This document shows, one piece after another, positions 1 through 9,351 of a DNA stretch of 64,000 nucleotides. The DNA is from Roseicyclus marinus (GTDB taxonomy: Bacteria > Pseudomonadota > Alphaproteobacteria > Rhodobacterales > Rhodobacteraceae): assembly GCF_030163795.1 (NCBI RefSeq), contig NZ_JASJOF010000008.1, forward strand, positions 62,001 through 126,000, given 5' to 3'. Each line of letters opens with the position of its first letter. Position 1 is the stretch's first letter. The translations under genes and the position numbers were made by a program. The notes under the pieces were generated by a model that was not told where the DNA came from, ran no database searches, and saw nothing but the letters and a program-made list of their open reading frames with translations.

Positions 1-1411
1 CCTCCCAGGTGCCGCCCATGTCGACCTCGGCCGACACGATCCGCGCGCCCGGTTCCCCCGCCGGGTTCCAGGTGAAGCGCATCCCCGACACCTGAGGGAA
101 GCGGCCCGCCACTTCCTCGACCTGGCTCACGCCGTTTTCCAGCGCGGCCAGCACATCGGCGCCGGTCAGCTGAAAGGTCGCCAGCGCATTCTGGAACGGC
201 AGGACGGTAAACACCTCGCCCATCGTCACCTCGCCCGCGTCGATCGAGGCGCGCAGGCCCCCGCTGTTGGCGATAGCGATCTGGATGCCCTGGTCGGCGA
301 CGCGCTGCAGCATGGCATCGGCCACCAGATTGCCCATCGGGCATTCCATCACGCGGCAAACGCTGCGGTCGCCCTCGATGAAATCCGAGGTCTCGCCCAC
401 GGCGACGGCCATGGCGACATCGATCTCGCCGCCCAGTTCCGCGATACGGGCGGCAATCGTCTCGTCCGGCACCACGCTGGCATCGAGCAGCATTGTGTTG
501 CCATCGGCATAAACCACCTCGCCCGCGTCATCGAAGGTGACGGCCAGGTGGCCAAGGTAGCGCGAATAGGCGCCTGCCTGAACGATCGGCACCATCGCCC
601 CCTCGGGGTTCGAGATCCAAAGCGGATAGGGGCCGTCGCGGTCCGGATCGTCCTTGCTCAGATAGGTGTGCGAATGGCCGCCCACGATCACGTCCAGCCC
701 GGTGACGGCTTCGGCGATCCGGATATCGGCGGGCAGGCCCACATGGGTCAGCGCGATGATCATCGAAACGCCTTCGGCGGTCAGGGCATCCACATCGGCC
801 TGCAGCGCCGCGATCTCTTCCTCGAAGACGACACTGTCCCCGGGCGAGGAAATCTCCATCGTGTCGCGCGTCAGCGCCGAAACGATGCCGACCTGCATCC
901 CGTTCACCTCAAGCACCAGCCGGTCGCCAACCCGCCCGTTCAGCACCGGATCGGCGCTGACATCGAGGTTGCCCGACACCACAGGGAAGCTGACCGTATC
1001 GAGCAGCGGCAACAGCCCCTCGGGACCGTTGTTGAACTCGTGATTGCCCAGCGCCATCGCGTCGAAGCCGATGGCTTCCATGAACTCGGCCTCGGCCGCG
1101 CCGCGATAGGTGGTGAAGAACAGGCTGCCCTGATATTGGTCACCCGCATCCAGAACCAGCACGTTCTCGCCCGCGGCCTGCAGATCGCCGCGCAACGTGT
1201 TGATTGCCGTGGCCACACGCGCCACACCCCCGAAACACTCCCCTGCCGCTTCGTTCTCTGCCGAACAGGTCGACCCCGACCCCGAGATCGACTGGATCCG
1301 GCTGTGCAGGTCGTTGATGTGCAGGATATGCAGCGTGGTTTCCGCCGCAACCGGTGCGGCCATTGACAGGCCCGCAACCATCGCGGTGGACCCAAGGATT
1401 CGTGCAAGCAT
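1..1411 (-). CDS. Secreted 5'-nucleotidase / metallophosphoesterase, 3' part beyond the window
   Basis: This is a UshA-like periplasmic enzyme that would release phosphate from extracellular nucleotides. The predicted protein opens with a signal peptide of about 23 residues ending VAA. The metallophosphoesterase domain follows, with the metal-binding motifs HINDLHSR (near residue 32), DAGDQYQG (near 90), GNHEF (near 123) and GGHSHT further on. A 5'-nucleotidase C-terminal domain begins around residue 330 and contains the NSGGLR substrate-binding motif. The ATG at 1411 is preceded by GGGAGAG. About 470 codons are visible and the C-terminus lies off the left edge. The exact nucleotide substrate cannot be told from sequence. 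Confidence 0.9.
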   Translation of the reverse strand, partial: MLARILGSTAMVAGLSMAAPVAAETTLHILHINDLHSRIQSISGSGSTCSAENEAAGECFGGVARVATAINTLRGDLQAAGENVLVLDAGDQYQGSLFFTTYRGAAEAEFMEAIGFDAMALGNHEFNNGPEGLLPLLDTVSFPVVSGNLDVSADPVLNGRVGDRLVLEVNGMQVGIVSALTRDTMEISSPGDSVVFEEEIAALQADVDALTAEGVSMIIALTHVGLPADIRIAEAVTGLDVIVGGHSHTYLSKDDPDRDGPYPLWISNPEGAMVPIVQAGAYSRYLGHLAVTFDDAGEVVYADGNTMLLDASVVPDETIAARIAELGGEIDVAMAVAVGETSDFIEGDRSVCRVMECPMGNLVADAMLQRVADQGIQIAIANSGGLRASIDAGEVTMGEVFTVLPFQNALATFQLTGADVLAALENGVSQVEEVAGRFPQVSGMRFTWNPAGEPGARIVSAEVDMGGTWE

Positions 1412-1534
1412 TGTTGCTCTCCCGTATGTGTTGGACAGAGATCAGACTGACCGCCCCGGCGGGCCAAGTAAAGCGGAACGGTGACGCTTGCGTAACACTT
1501 GACGGCGGGTCATCCGCGCGCCAATGGAGGGCCC

Positions 1535-1870
1535 ATGCGCATCTACAAGATCCTTCACCGGGCCGAATGGGCCGACCTTGACGCCCACGGCGAAACCGCG
1601 GGCGCGCCCGTCGATGTCACGGACGGCTTCATCCACTTCTCGACCGCCGAACAGGTCGCTGAGACTGCGGCGCGCCATTTCGCGGGACAAGACGGCCTGA
1701 TCCTCGCCGCCTTCGAGGCCGAGGCCTTGGGCGAGGCTCTCGTCTGGGAACCGTCCCGCGGAGGCGCGCTTTTCCCGCATCTCTACGGGCCCTTGCGCCG
1801 CGCCGATGTGCTCTGGCACGCACCCCTGCCGCTTCAGGGCGGCAGCCATGCATTCCCAGCGGACCTCTGA
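1535..1870 (+). CDS. DUF952 family protein (111 aa)
   Basis: This small conserved protein begins MRIYKILHR and carries the [10 protein letters not shown] stretch typical of DUF952. No enzymatic role is established for the family. The ATG at 1535 follows GGAGG at 1526-1530, which favours it over an in-frame start 12 codons upstream. The stop lies four bases before the preferred start of pyrD, so the two are probably co-transcribed. Start and family are secure; function is unknown. Confidence 0.85.
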   Translation: MRIYKILHRAEWADLDAHGETAGAPVDVTDGFIHFSTAEQVAETAARHFAGQDGLILAAFEAEALGEALVWEPSRGGALFPHLYGPLRRADVLWHAPLPLQGGSHAFPADL

Positions 1871-1874
1871 CAGA

Positions 1875-2927
1875 ATGTGGGAGCGTTTCGGCCTATCGGT
1901 GATGCAGCGCATGGACCCCGAGCGCGCCCATGCACTGGCCATTTCCGCCCTGCGCACCGGCCTCCTGCCCGCACCCGGCCCGGTCACCTCGCCCCGGCTC
2001 GAAACGCGGCTGGCCGGGATGGTGCTTCCCAACCCCGTGGGCCTTGCCGCGGGCTTCGACAAGAATGCCGAGGCCGTGGGCCCGCTCACCCGCGCGGGCT
2101 TCGGCTTCGTCGAGGTGGGGGCAGCCACCCCCGTGGCCCAGCCCGGCAATGCCAAGCCCCGGCTCTTCCGCCTGACCGAGGACCGGGCCGCGATCAACCG
2201 CTTCGGCTTCAACAACGACGGGATGGAGGCGATCGCCACCCGGCTCGCTACATCCCCCCGCGCGGTGCCCGTCGGCCTGAACCTCGGCGCGAACAAGGAG
2301 AGCGCCGACCGCGCGGGCGATTTCGCGCGGGTTCTCGCCCGCTGCGGGGCGCATGTGGATTTCGCCACCGTCAATGTCTCCTCGCCCAACACCGAACGCC
2401 TGCGCGACCTTCAGGGACGTGCCGCGCTTGATACGCTGCTTGCGGGCGTGATGGAGGCGCGGGCGGGTCTTGCGACGCCGATCCCGATCTTTCTCAAGAT
2501 CGCGCCCGACCTCACCCCCGACGATCTGGCCGAGATCGCCGAGGTCGCTCTGGCCCATGGCCTTGCGGGCATCATCGCCACCAACACGACACTCGCCCGC
2601 GACGGTCTTTCCAGCCGTCACAAGGGCGAAACGGGCGGGCTGTCCGGCCAGCCGCTCTTCGAGAAATCGACAAGGGTTCTCGCGCAGCTGTCCAAGCTGA
2701 CGGGCGGCAGCCTGCCACTCATCGGGGTCGGCGGCGTGGCGAATGCCGATCAGGCCTGGGAAAAACTCCGCGCGGGCGCCACGGCGGTGCAGCTCTATAC
2801 CGCGCTCGTCTATGGCGGCCTGACGCTTGCCGCCCGCATCGCCCGCGACCTCGACGCCCGCGCCCAAGCCGAAGGCATCGCCAGCCTCTCCGAGATCACA
2901 GGCACGGGAACCGGCGACTGGACCTGA
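1875..2927 (+). CDS. pyrD: Dihydroorotate dehydrogenase, class 2 (quinone-linked)
   Basis: This enzyme oxidises dihydroorotate to orotate in pyrimidine synthesis and passes electrons to membrane quinone. The 350-residue protein has the N-terminal amphipathic helices of class 2 enzymes ([14 protein letters not shown]). It also has the FMN-binding segment [16 protein letters not shown], the active-site Ser motif VNVSSPNT and the C-terminal [20 protein letters not shown]. The start at 1875 gives the usual class 2 N-terminus but has only a weak ribosome site. An in-frame ATG at 1848 with GGGCGG upstream is an alternative that would overlap the DUF952 gene. Confidence 0.95.
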   Translation: MWERFGLSVMQRMDPERAHALAISALRTGLLPAPGPVTSPRLETRLAGMVLPNPVGLAAGFDKNAEAVGPLTRAGFGFVEVGAATPVAQPGNAKPRLFRLTEDRAAINRFGFNNDGMEAIATRLATSPRAVPVGLNLGANKESADRAGDFARVLARCGAHVDFATVNVSSPNTERLRDLQGRAALDTLLAGVMEARAGLATPIPIFLKIAPDLTPDDLAEIAEVALAHGLAGIIATNTTLARDGLSSRHKGETGGLSGQPLFEKSTRVLAQLSKLTGGSLPLIGVGGVANADQAWEKLRAGATAVQLYTALVYGGLTLAARIARDLDARAQAEGIASLSEITGTGTGDWT

Positions 2928-2944
2928 CGCTCCGCGCTTCTCTG

Positions 2945-2996
2945 TTTCGAAAATATCCCGGGGGAATCGCCAAAGGCGATGGGGGCAGAGCCCCCC
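2945..2996. repeat. Dispersed palindromic intergenic repeat, copy 1
   Basis: Between the convergent pyrD and MATE genes lies a block reading AAATATCCCGGGGG, then a small hairpin (ATCGCC-AAA-GGCGAT), then the hairpin GGGGGCAGAGCCCCC. The same two outer modules, with a different inner hairpin, recur at 48931-48990. Repeats of this type are common between genes in Rhodobacteraceae (from memory). The paired ends could act as a transcription terminator for either gene, although no long T-run follows. Confidence 0.7.
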
Positions 2997-2999
2997 TCC

Positions 3000-4313
3000 C
3001 TACCCCGCCGCCCGCTCCAGCGCCGGGTAGCGCAGGCCCAGCGTCAGCCCCCGCAGCACGAAAAACCCTACCAGCGCCGCCCAGAGCCCGTGATTGCCCA
3101 TCCCCGGCAGCAGCAACACGACCATCACGGCATAGCCTGTGAAACTGACCGCCATCATGTTGCGCATGTCGCGCGTGCGGGTGGCCCCGATGAAGATGCC
3201 ATCGAGCATCCACGACGCCCAACCGCCCAGAACCGCCGCGATGATCCACGGCAGATAGGTCCGCGCCTCGGCCCGCACGCCCTCGGCCGTGGTCATCTGG
3301 TCGATGAACAGCCCCCCCGCCAGCATCAGCAACACCGCCATGCCCCCCGACACGACCAGCCCCCAGAAGCTCGTCAAAAGTGCCGCCCGGCGCAGCGCCG
3401 CACGGTCCCGCGCTCCCATCGCGCGCCCCACCAAAGCCTCGGCGGCAAAGGCAAACCCGTCCATCCCGTAGCTCGTCACATAGACGAACTGGATCAGCAC
3501 CTGATTGGCCGCTAGCGTCGCATCGCCGAAATCCGCCCCCAGAAACAGGAAGGACGAAAATCCAAGCAACAACAAAACGGACCGGATCAGGATATCGGTG
3601 TTGACCGATGCCATCCGCCACAGCGCCACCTTGTCGAAGACCCGCGGCCAGTCGCGCCAGTCCCGCACGCCAAAGGCCCGGCGGCACAACCACAGCCCCA
3701 GAACAAGCCCGCTCCATTCCGCGATGAACGTACCGAGCGCGACGCCCTCCACGCCCATCTCCAGCCCCATCACGAACCAGACCGACAGCACGATGTTGAG
3801 CCCGTTTTGCCATAATTGCAGGACCAGAACCGCGCCGGTGCGCTCCTGCGCGATCAGCCAGCCGGTGATGCCGTAGATCGCGATGGCGGCAGGGGCCGAC
3901 CAGATGCGCACCTGCAGATAGGCCCGCACCAGCGCCTCCACCTCTTCGCTTGCGGGCGACAGCCACAGCGCGAAGCCGAAGATCGGCGCGCGGAGCGTGA
4001 TCAACACCAGCCCCGCCGCCCCCCCGATCATCAGGACCCGCGTCAGAAGCGCGGCCACCTCGCCCCGATCACCAGCCCCAATGGCCTGCGCCGCAAGACC
4101 CACGGTGCCCATGCGCAAAAAGCCGAAGGCCCAGTAGATCGAGGTCAGGATGACAGCACCCAATCCCACCGCCCCGATGGGGGCGGGATCGCCCAATTGG
4201 CCCACCACAGCAGTATCGACCACCCCCAGAAGCGGGATGGTGGCATTGGACAAGACGACCGGCAGCGCGATCCGCAGCACCCGACGGTGGCTCAGGCGGA
4301 GTGCCTCAGCCAT
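3000..4313 (-). CDS. MATE family efflux transporter (DinF-like)
   Basis: This is a multidrug/toxin exporter of the MATE superfamily, 437 residues with about twelve hydrophobic segments spread over the whole length. The first segment, RIALPVVLSNATIPLLGVVD, matches the conserved first helix of DinF-type MATE proteins, and VGLAAQAIGAG is also typical. It is the last gene of a three-gene minus-strand operon. Its start overlaps the end of the upstream thioesterase gene by eight bases. The substrate is not predictable, although co-transcription with two acyl-thioesterase-like genes is suggestive. Confidence 0.9.
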   Translation of the reverse strand: MAEALRLSHRRVLRIALPVVLSNATIPLLGVVDTAVVGQLGDPAPIGAVGLGAVILTSIYWAFGFLRMGTVGLAAQAIGAGDRGEVAALLTRVLMIGGAAGLVLITLRAPIFGFALWLSPASEEVEALVRAYLQVRIWSAPAAIAIYGITGWLIAQERTGAVLVLQLWQNGLNIVLSVWFVMGLEMGVEGVALGTFIAEWSGLVLGLWLCRRAFGVRDWRDWPRVFDKVALWRMASVNTDILIRSVLLLLGFSSFLFLGADFGDATLAANQVLIQFVYVTSYGMDGFAFAAEALVGRAMGARDRAALRRAALLTSFWGLVVSGGMAVLLMLAGGLFIDQMTTAEGVRAEARTYLPWIIAAVLGGWASWMLDGIFIGATRTRDMRNMMAVSFTGYAVMVVLLLPGMGNHGLWAALVGFFVLRGLTLGLRYPALERAAG

Positions 4314-4815
4314 CGCGGGGCGGCATCAGGAAATGGCCCGTCGCCTGCGCGAACAGCCGTTGGCGATTGTCCTGCCAGGCCTCGACATGCACACTGGCGT
4401 AGCGCCGCCCCTGCCGGTTCACCCGCGCCCGCGCATAGGCGTCGCGCGGCAGGCCGGACCGCAGATAATCCACCGTGAAATCAATGGTCTTGGGCAGGCG
4501 CGGCAGGGTTTCGGGGCTGAGGCTCTCGGCGGCGATGCGACCGCTTTCGACATCGTCCCACAAGAGGGTAAAGGACAGTTCCATGATCGCCGTCACCTCG
4601 AGAAACGACGCGATCGCCCCCCCGTGCAGCGCGGGCAAAAGCGGGTTGCCGATCAGCTTGGGATCATAGCTCAACACGCCGGTCAACTCGTCGCCGCGAC
4701 GGTCGAAACTGACGCCCAGAAATCCGATATAGGGCACGGCCTCGACCAGTACGGCCAGCGCGCGGTCGCGGCGCTGCTTGATCCGCTCGACGGGCTCGGG
4801 CTTGCCCCGGCTCAT
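4306..4815 (-). CDS. Hotdog-fold thioesterase (PaaI-like), second of pair
   Basis: This 169-residue protein has the hotdog signature ALHGGAIASFLEVTAIMEL, where HGG is the usual active-site loop of PaaI/4HBT thioesterases that hydrolyse acyl- or aryl-CoA. A second family block is IDFTVDYLRSGLPRDAYARA. The start overlaps the stop of the upstream paralogue in an ATGA arrangement at 4812-4815, so the two are translationally coupled. The two proteins are clearly related but diverged. They may form a heteromer or act on different substrates; which is not visible here. Confidence 0.85.
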   Translation of the reverse strand: MSRGKPEPVERIKQRRDRALAVLVEAVPYIGFLGVSFDRRGDELTGVLSYDPKLIGNPLLPALHGGAIASFLEVTAIMELSFTLLWDDVESGRIAAESLSPETLPRLPKTIDFTVDYLRSGLPRDAYARARVNRQGRRYASVHVEAWQDNRQRLFAQATGHFLMPPRDG

Positions 4816-5297
4816 GGTTTGTCCCCCGATGCAGGTCGCTCGACGGTAAAGGCTCCCGTGGCCGCAGCGACGGGCCGCGATCGGTCCTCGTCCCAGGCCT
4901 CGGCCCTCACGAAGGCGACCGAGCGGGTGACATGATAGCATTCCGCCCGCGCCGTGATGCGCTGTCCGGGCGTGGCCGCGCGCATGTAATCGATCCGCAG
5001 ATCGATGGTCGCGGTGCCCGCCAAGGCCTCGGGGTGGCACATCACCGCCGCGCCCCCGCAGGTATCCATGAGCGCCGAGACCGCGCCGCCATGGATCACC
5101 CCGGTCTTGGGGTCGCCCACCAAAGCCGCCGACCATGGCATCGAGATCGTGGCCATTCCGTCGCCGATGTCTTCCAGCCGCATGTCGAGCGCGCCGGAAA
5201 ACGGGATCGCGGCAATGAACTGGCGCGCGATCCGCGCCTTTTGCGCAATCCCGTCCGCAGGGCCCGCAGCCCCGCCCTCGCCATCCCTGCCCGTCAT
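4812..5297 (-). CDS. Hotdog-fold thioesterase (PaaI-like), first of pair
   Basis: This 161-residue PaaI-family thioesterase carries VIHGGAVSALMDTCGGA, with the active-site Asp in LMDT, and the strand IDLRIDYMRAATPGQ. It is the first gene of the operon leading into the second thioesterase and the MATE exporter. It is transcribed away from the MerR gene at 5444. The ATG at 5297 is chosen because homology begins shortly after it; the reading frame continues upstream without family similarity. The ribosome site (AAAGGGA) is modest. Confidence 0.85.
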   Translation of the reverse strand: MTGRDGEGGAAGPADGIAQKARIARQFIAAIPFSGALDMRLEDIGDGMATISMPWSAALVGDPKTGVIHGGAVSALMDTCGGAAVMCHPEALAGTATIDLRIDYMRAATPGQRITARAECYHVTRSVAFVRAEAWDEDRSRPVAAATGAFTVERPASGDKP

Positions 5298-5371
5298 GCG
5301 CGTCGTCCCTTTGCTTTGCCCGTGATCTTCCCTCTGCCCGCACCGGCGCGCAAGCCCCACCAAGCCGGTCT

Positions 5372-5399
5372 TTGCAGGGACGACGCTGGCGCCTATGCT
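5372..5399 (+). promoter_or_regulatory. Possible sigma-70 promoter for the first MerR gene
   Basis: TTGCAG (5372-5377) and TATGCT (5394-5399) are separated by 16 bases, 45 bases upstream of the MerR start. Two TACCAAGG direct repeats follow at 5406 and 5418 and could be regulatory. Both are readings by eye only. Confidence 0.3.
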
Positions 5400-5443
5400 G
5401 GTCCGTACCAAGGCCGTTACCAAGGGCAGCGATCGGGGGAGTG

Positions 5444-5818
5444 ATGGGCAAGGACACCCGGCTGAGTTTCAAGGAAATGTGCGCGCGCTTCGATGTGACA
5501 CCGCGCACGCTCAGGCATTACGAATACATCGAGCTTCTGTTTCCCGAACGCGAGGGACGGGCGCGCTACTACGGCCCGCGCGAAGTGGCGCGGATGACCC
5601 TGATCCTGCGCGGCCGCCGGTTCGGCTTCGCGCTCGAGGAAATCCGCCAATGGCTCGAGATGTATGACGCCGACCCCCAGGGCGCGCGCCAGCGCGAGGC
5701 CTGGCTGGCGCTGGCCGACCGGCAATTGGCCGAACTCGACAAACGCCGCCGCGACCTCGACGAGATCATCGACGAGTTGCAGAGCCTGCGCGACCAGACC
5801 GAGGCGAGTTGGGGCTGA
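5444..5818 (+). CDS. MerR family transcriptional regulator
   Basis: This 124-residue regulator has an N-terminal winged helix-turn-helix (FKEMCARFDVTPRTLRHYE). The recognition region is followed by RGRRFGFALEEIRQWLEMYD and a C-terminal coiled coil (about residues 80-118). There are no metal-binding Cys residues, so it is not a mercury or copper sensor. It resembles the MerR proteins that control acyl-CoA catabolism genes. It is a close relative of the MerR gene at 7079, with the GT61-type gene sitting between the two. The ATG at 5444 follows GGGGGAGTG. Confidence 0.88.
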   Translation: MGKDTRLSFKEMCARFDVTPRTLRHYEYIELLFPEREGRARYYGPREVARMTLILRGRRFGFALEEIRQWLEMYDADPQGARQREAWLALADRQLAELDKRRRDLDEIIDELQSLRDQTEASWG

Positions 5819-5868
5819 GGCGGCGGGCGGGCGTTTATAGCCCTGTGTAAAAAGTGAGACTTTGTGCA

Positions 5869-6882
5869 ATGATACCGGGGCAAAGCGGCTTCCTGTCCGA
5901 TCTCAAGACAGACCTGATGAAATGGCGGCTGCAACGGTTTGGCCCCCGCCCCAAACTTTGGCATCTGCGCTGTCGCACCGTTGTGCCGCATCGCTGGGAG
6001 GGTCCCAATACGCTGCGCATGGGAAGCTATGGGCCAGATGGGCGTTTAGATCCGGAAACCGCACTTTTTCGTCGCTATCATCCTCGCAAGAAGCACCAAC
6101 TTGGACAGGCATATAACGAGATCGCGACGAATTCGCCCCGTATTGCATCCGCAGTCTTCGCCGGTCCTTTGTTTCCAGCCTTCGGACACTTTCTTCTCGA
6201 AAGCCTGGCCAGATTGTGGGCGGTTGATCGCTTTCCGGATCGCCCGATCCTCTGGAGCGTCGGACCAGGCGCCAAACAAGACAGCCTTCACCCATGGATG
6301 CGCGATATTCTCGACCTTCTTGGCGTGACGAACCCAATCCTGATGATCAATTCACCCATCATCGTGGATGAGCTGATAGTTCCAGCGCCCGGATACGAAA
6401 TCCAGTATCGTTTTGGGGCCCACCACTTCAGATTTCTCGGAAAGGTCAATCACAAGCCAGAACCGAACCGGAAACTCTGGCTATCGCGCGCAGGTGTGGA
6501 AGAGGCGGAAAACACCGGACGGACCGCGCTTGAGGAAAGCTTGACCCAACGTGGGTGGGAAGTGATGCGGCCCGAAACCATGACAATCCGTGACCAAATG
6601 GAGGCTCTTTCTTGCGCGGAGCGGATCGCGGGAGAACAGGGCTCGGCCCTACACAGCCTGATCCTGTTACGGCGACCTAAGCGTCTCCGCTTGGATGTCT
6701 TTGCACGTGACCCTGCTTTGGATGGCCACGCCATAAACGCAAATCAACATACTATCTGCGCCCGACTTGGGATCGACTATCGGTTACACAGAATGGCCGA
6801 GGAATCCGTTGAGGCCCGGAAAGGCACACGCGTTACGAAAACCTACGGGCCGCCCGAGGCCTATTTGAACAGACTGGATTGA
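5869..6882 (+). CDS. Glycosyltransferase family 61 (DUF563) protein, compositionally atypical
   Basis: This 337-residue protein resembles DUF563/GT61 glycosyltransferases of surface polysaccharide synthesis. It shows an N-terminal block around FGHFLLESLARLWAVD, a central KLWLSRAGVE motif, and the C-terminal AERIAGEQGSALHSLILL motif, where a Gly-Ser-Ala/His pocket is family-typical. Base composition is visibly lower in GC than all neighbours, with many A/T-ending codons, which suggests acquisition by transfer. It interrupts two paralogous MerR genes and no other polysaccharide gene is nearby. The start is uncertain: ATG 5869 lacks a clear ribosome site, and an in-frame GTG at 5854 is possible. 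Confidence 0.75.
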   Translation: MIPGQSGFLSDLKTDLMKWRLQRFGPRPKLWHLRCRTVVPHRWEGPNTLRMGSYGPDGRLDPETALFRRYHPRKKHQLGQAYNEIATNSPRIASAVFAGPLFPAFGHFLLESLARLWAVDRFPDRPILWSVGPGAKQDSLHPWMRDILDLLGVTNPILMINSPIIVDELIVPAPGYEIQYRFGAHHFRFLGKVNHKPEPNRKLWLSRAGVEEAENTGRTALEESLTQRGWEVMRPETMTIRDQMEALSCAERIAGEQGSALHSLILLRRPKRLRLDVFARDPALDGHAINANQHTICARLGIDYRLHRMAEESVEARKGTRVTKTYGPPEAYLNRLD

Positions 6883-6987
6883 GCGAAGGGCGCTCGAACC
6901 AACAATACCAGACCTCACAAAATTGCGCCTTCCCCAGCGTCAGCTTTCCTGACGTTTCGTCACCCTGCAAAGTGACGCGACGTTCCG

Positions 6988-7018
6988 TTTACGTCAACGT
7001 CATCCTGTCTTGTAAAGA
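6988..7018 (+). promoter_or_regulatory. Candidate MerR-type promoter with 19-bp spacer
   Basis: TTTACG (6988-6993) and TAAAGA (7013-7018) are separated by exactly 19 bases. An ACGT-N2-ACGT dyad (6991-7000) starts in the -35 box and runs into the spacer. Long 19-20 bp spacers with an internal dyad are the hallmark of promoters remodelled by MerR proteins. It lies just upstream of the second MerR gene, so autoregulation and control of the downstream beta-oxidation genes is the natural reading (inference). Confidence 0.5.
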
Positions 7019-7078
7019 TATCCCCGACTCGCACATCCAGACGGCAGAAACCCCATGTTCGACACGGAAGATCCGACC

Positions 7079-7480
7079 ATGACCGCCGATACGATGACCA
7101 TCCGCCAGATGTGCGACGCCTTCGAGGTGACGCCGCGTACCCTGCGCTTCTACGAACAAAAAGAGCTTCTGTTTCCGATCCGTCAGGGCCAGAAACGCCT
7201 GTTCACCAAGCGCGACCGCGCCCGGCTCACGCTGATCCTGCGGGGCAAGCGGTTCGGCTTCAGCCTCGAGGAAATCCGCCAGCTGCTCGACCTCTACTAC
7301 GTGGGCGACCAGCAGGCGACGCAGCTGTCGCGCACCATCGCCATCGCGCGCGACCGCCTGACCGACATGGAACGCCAGCGCGCCGAACTGGACGTGGCGA
7401 TCAATGACCTTCAGAGCCAGATGGGCCTCGTCGAGGACATGCTGGCCAGCCTCGGGGGCGCGCGCGACGCCGCCGAGTGA
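7079..7480 (+). CDS. MerR family regulator of the beta-oxidation operon
   Basis: The protein has about 133 residues. Its winged helix-turn-helix (IRQMCDAFEVTPRTLRFYE) is followed by RGKRFGFSLEEIRQLLDLYY and a long coiled coil ending near MEDMLASLGG-like sequence. Like its paralogue at 5444 it has no metal-binding cysteines. It sits 33 bases upstream of the acyl-CoA dehydrogenase gene on the same strand, so it very probably heads and controls that operon in response to an acyl-CoA. GGAAG nine bases before ATG 7079 supports this start; ATG 7055 is in frame and possible. Confidence 0.88.
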   Translation: MTADTMTIRQMCDAFEVTPRTLRFYEQKELLFPIRQGQKRLFTKRDRARLTLILRGKRFGFSLEEIRQLLDLYYVGDQQATQLSRTIAIARDRLTDMERQRAELDVAINDLQSQMGLVEDMLASLGGARDAAE

Positions 7481-7513
7481 CGCTAGAACCGACCGCCGGG
7501 AGGATTGAGGACA

Positions 7514-9289
7514 ATGCCGAGCTATACCGCCCCCACCAAGGACATGCAGTTCATCTTGCATGACGTGCTGAAACTCTCGCAGGGCACCACGCCCGGCTAT
7601 GCCGATCTCGACCGCGACTTCACCGCCGCGATCCTCGAAGAGGCGGGCAAGATCGCCTCCGAGGTTCTGGCCCCCCTGAACCCGGTGGGCGACACCGAGG
7701 GCTGCCGGCTGGAGAACGGCGTGGTCTACACCCCGCCGGGGTTCAAGGCCGCCTTCGAGCAGATGAAGGAAAACGGCTGGCCCGGCATCGACATGCCCGA
7801 AGACTTCGGCGGTCAGGGAATGCCCTATGTTCTGGGCACAGCTGTGGGCGAGTTCTTCTCCGCCGCCAACCAGGCCTTCACCATGTACCAGGGCCTGACC
7901 CACGGCGCGGCCTCGACCATCCTCGCACACGGGACCAAGGCGCAGAAAGAGACCTACCTGCACAAGATGGTCGCCTGCGACTGGACCGGCACCATGAACC
8001 TCACCGAACCGCATTGCGGCACGGATCTTGGCCTGATGCGGACCAAGGCCGAACCGCAGGCCGACGGCAGCTACAAGATCACCGGCCAGAAGATCTTCAT
8101 CTCGGCCGGCGAACACGACATGGCCGAGAACATCATTCACCTCGTCCTCGCCAAGATCCCCGGCGGACCGGAAGGCATCAAGGGCGTCTCGCTCTTCATC
8201 GTGCCGAAATTCCTCGTGAACGAGGATGGCAGCCTCGGCCCCCGCAACGGCGTCTCCTGCGGCAAGATCGAGGAGAAGATGGGCATCCACGGCAATGCCA
8301 CCTGCGTGATGAATTACGACGGGGCGACCGGCTACCTTCTGGGCGAAGCGCACAAGGGTATGCGCGCCATGTTCACCATGATGAACGAGGCCCGGCTCGG
8401 CGTCGGCATGCAGGGCGTGGCGCAGGCCGAGATCGCCTTCCAGAACGCGCTGGCCTATGCCAAGGACCGTCTTCAGGGCCGCGACATCACCGGGGTCAAG
8501 AACCCCGAGGGCCCCGCCGATCCGCTGATCGTTCACCCCGACATCCGCCGCAACCTGATGGAGCAGAAAAGCTTCGTCGAAGGGGGCCGCGCTTTCCTCC
8601 TTTGGGGCGCCACGCTGATCGACGCGGCGCATCGGTCGGGCGACACGGATGCCGATGGCCTGATCTCGCTGATGACGCCCGTCATCAAGGGCTTCCTGAC
8701 CGACAAGGGCTTCGACATGACCGTACAGGCCCAGCAGGTCTATGGCGGCCATGGCTACATCGAGGAATGGGGCATGTCGCAATATGCCCGCGACGCCCGC
8801 ATCGCGATGATCTACGAAGGCGCCAACGGCGTGCAGGCGCTCGACCTCGTTGGCCGCAAGCTCGCGCAGGACGGCGGCAAGCATGTCATGGCCTTCTTCG
8901 ACATGGTGAAAAGCTTCTGCAAGTCGGCCGCCGAAACGGACGGAATGGGCGAATTCGTCGAACCGCTCAAGCGCGCCTCCAAGGATCTGCAGACCGCCGG
9001 CATGTATTTCATGCAAGAAGGGATGAAGAACCCCAATGCCGCGCTCTCGGGCAGCTATGATTTCATGCATCTCTTCGGCCATGTCTGCCTTGGCCTGATG
9101 TGGGCGCGCATGGCCGAAGCCGCGCTCGCCGCATTGGCCGCGGGCACGGATGACCCGGACTTCCACCGCACCAAGCTCGCCACCGCGCGCTTCTACATGG
9201 CCCGGCAACTGCCGATGACCGCGACGCATCTGGCGCGCATCCAGTCGGGGGCGGAGCCGGTGATGGCGCTCGACGCCGCGAACTTCTAG
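7514..9289 (+). CDS. Acyl-CoA dehydrogenase (FadE/DmdC-like, ~590 aa)
   Basis: This FAD enzyme performs the first oxidation of acyl-CoA to trans-2-enoyl-CoA. The N-terminal helical domain is followed by the flavin/substrate region [19 protein letters not shown] and [16 protein letters not shown]. The catalytic base is in [17 protein letters not shown], followed by a C-terminal extension typical of the 590-residue subgroup. That subgroup includes DmdC (3-methylmercaptopropionyl-CoA dehydrogenase) and long-chain enzymes. Paralogues are hard to separate, so substrate is left open; the thiolase and FadB-type neighbours favour ordinary fatty acids. ATG 7514 follows AGGATTGAGG. Confidence 0.93.
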   Translation: MPSYTAPTKDMQFILHDVLKLSQGTTPGYADLDRDFTAAILEEAGKIASEVLAPLNPVGDTEGCRLENGVVYTPPGFKAAFEQMKENGWPGIDMPEDFGGQGMPYVLGTAVGEFFSAANQAFTMYQGLTHGAASTILAHGTKAQKETYLHKMVACDWTGTMNLTEPHCGTDLGLMRTKAEPQADGSYKITGQKIFISAGEHDMAENIIHLVLAKIPGGPEGIKGVSLFIVPKFLVNEDGSLGPRNGVSCGKIEEKMGIHGNATCVMNYDGATGYLLGEAHKGMRAMFTMMNEARLGVGMQGVAQAEIAFQNALAYAKDRLQGRDITGVKNPEGPADPLIVHPDIRRNLMEQKSFVEGGRAFLLWGATLIDAAHRSGDTDADGLISLMTPVIKGFLTDKGFDMTVQAQQVYGGHGYIEEWGMSQYARDARIAMIYEGANGVQALDLVGRKLAQDGGKHVMAFFDMVKSFCKSAAETDGMGEFVEPLKRASKDLQTAGMYFMQEGMKNPNAALSGSYDFMHLFGHVCLGLMWARMAEAALAALAAGTDDPDFHRTKLATARFYMARQLPMTATHLARIQSGAEPVMALDAANF

Positions 9290-9351
9290 GCTCTGGTCCG
9301 GGCCGTGCCGACCCGGCGCGGCCCACCAAACCCCGAGGGAGGAGAACCACG

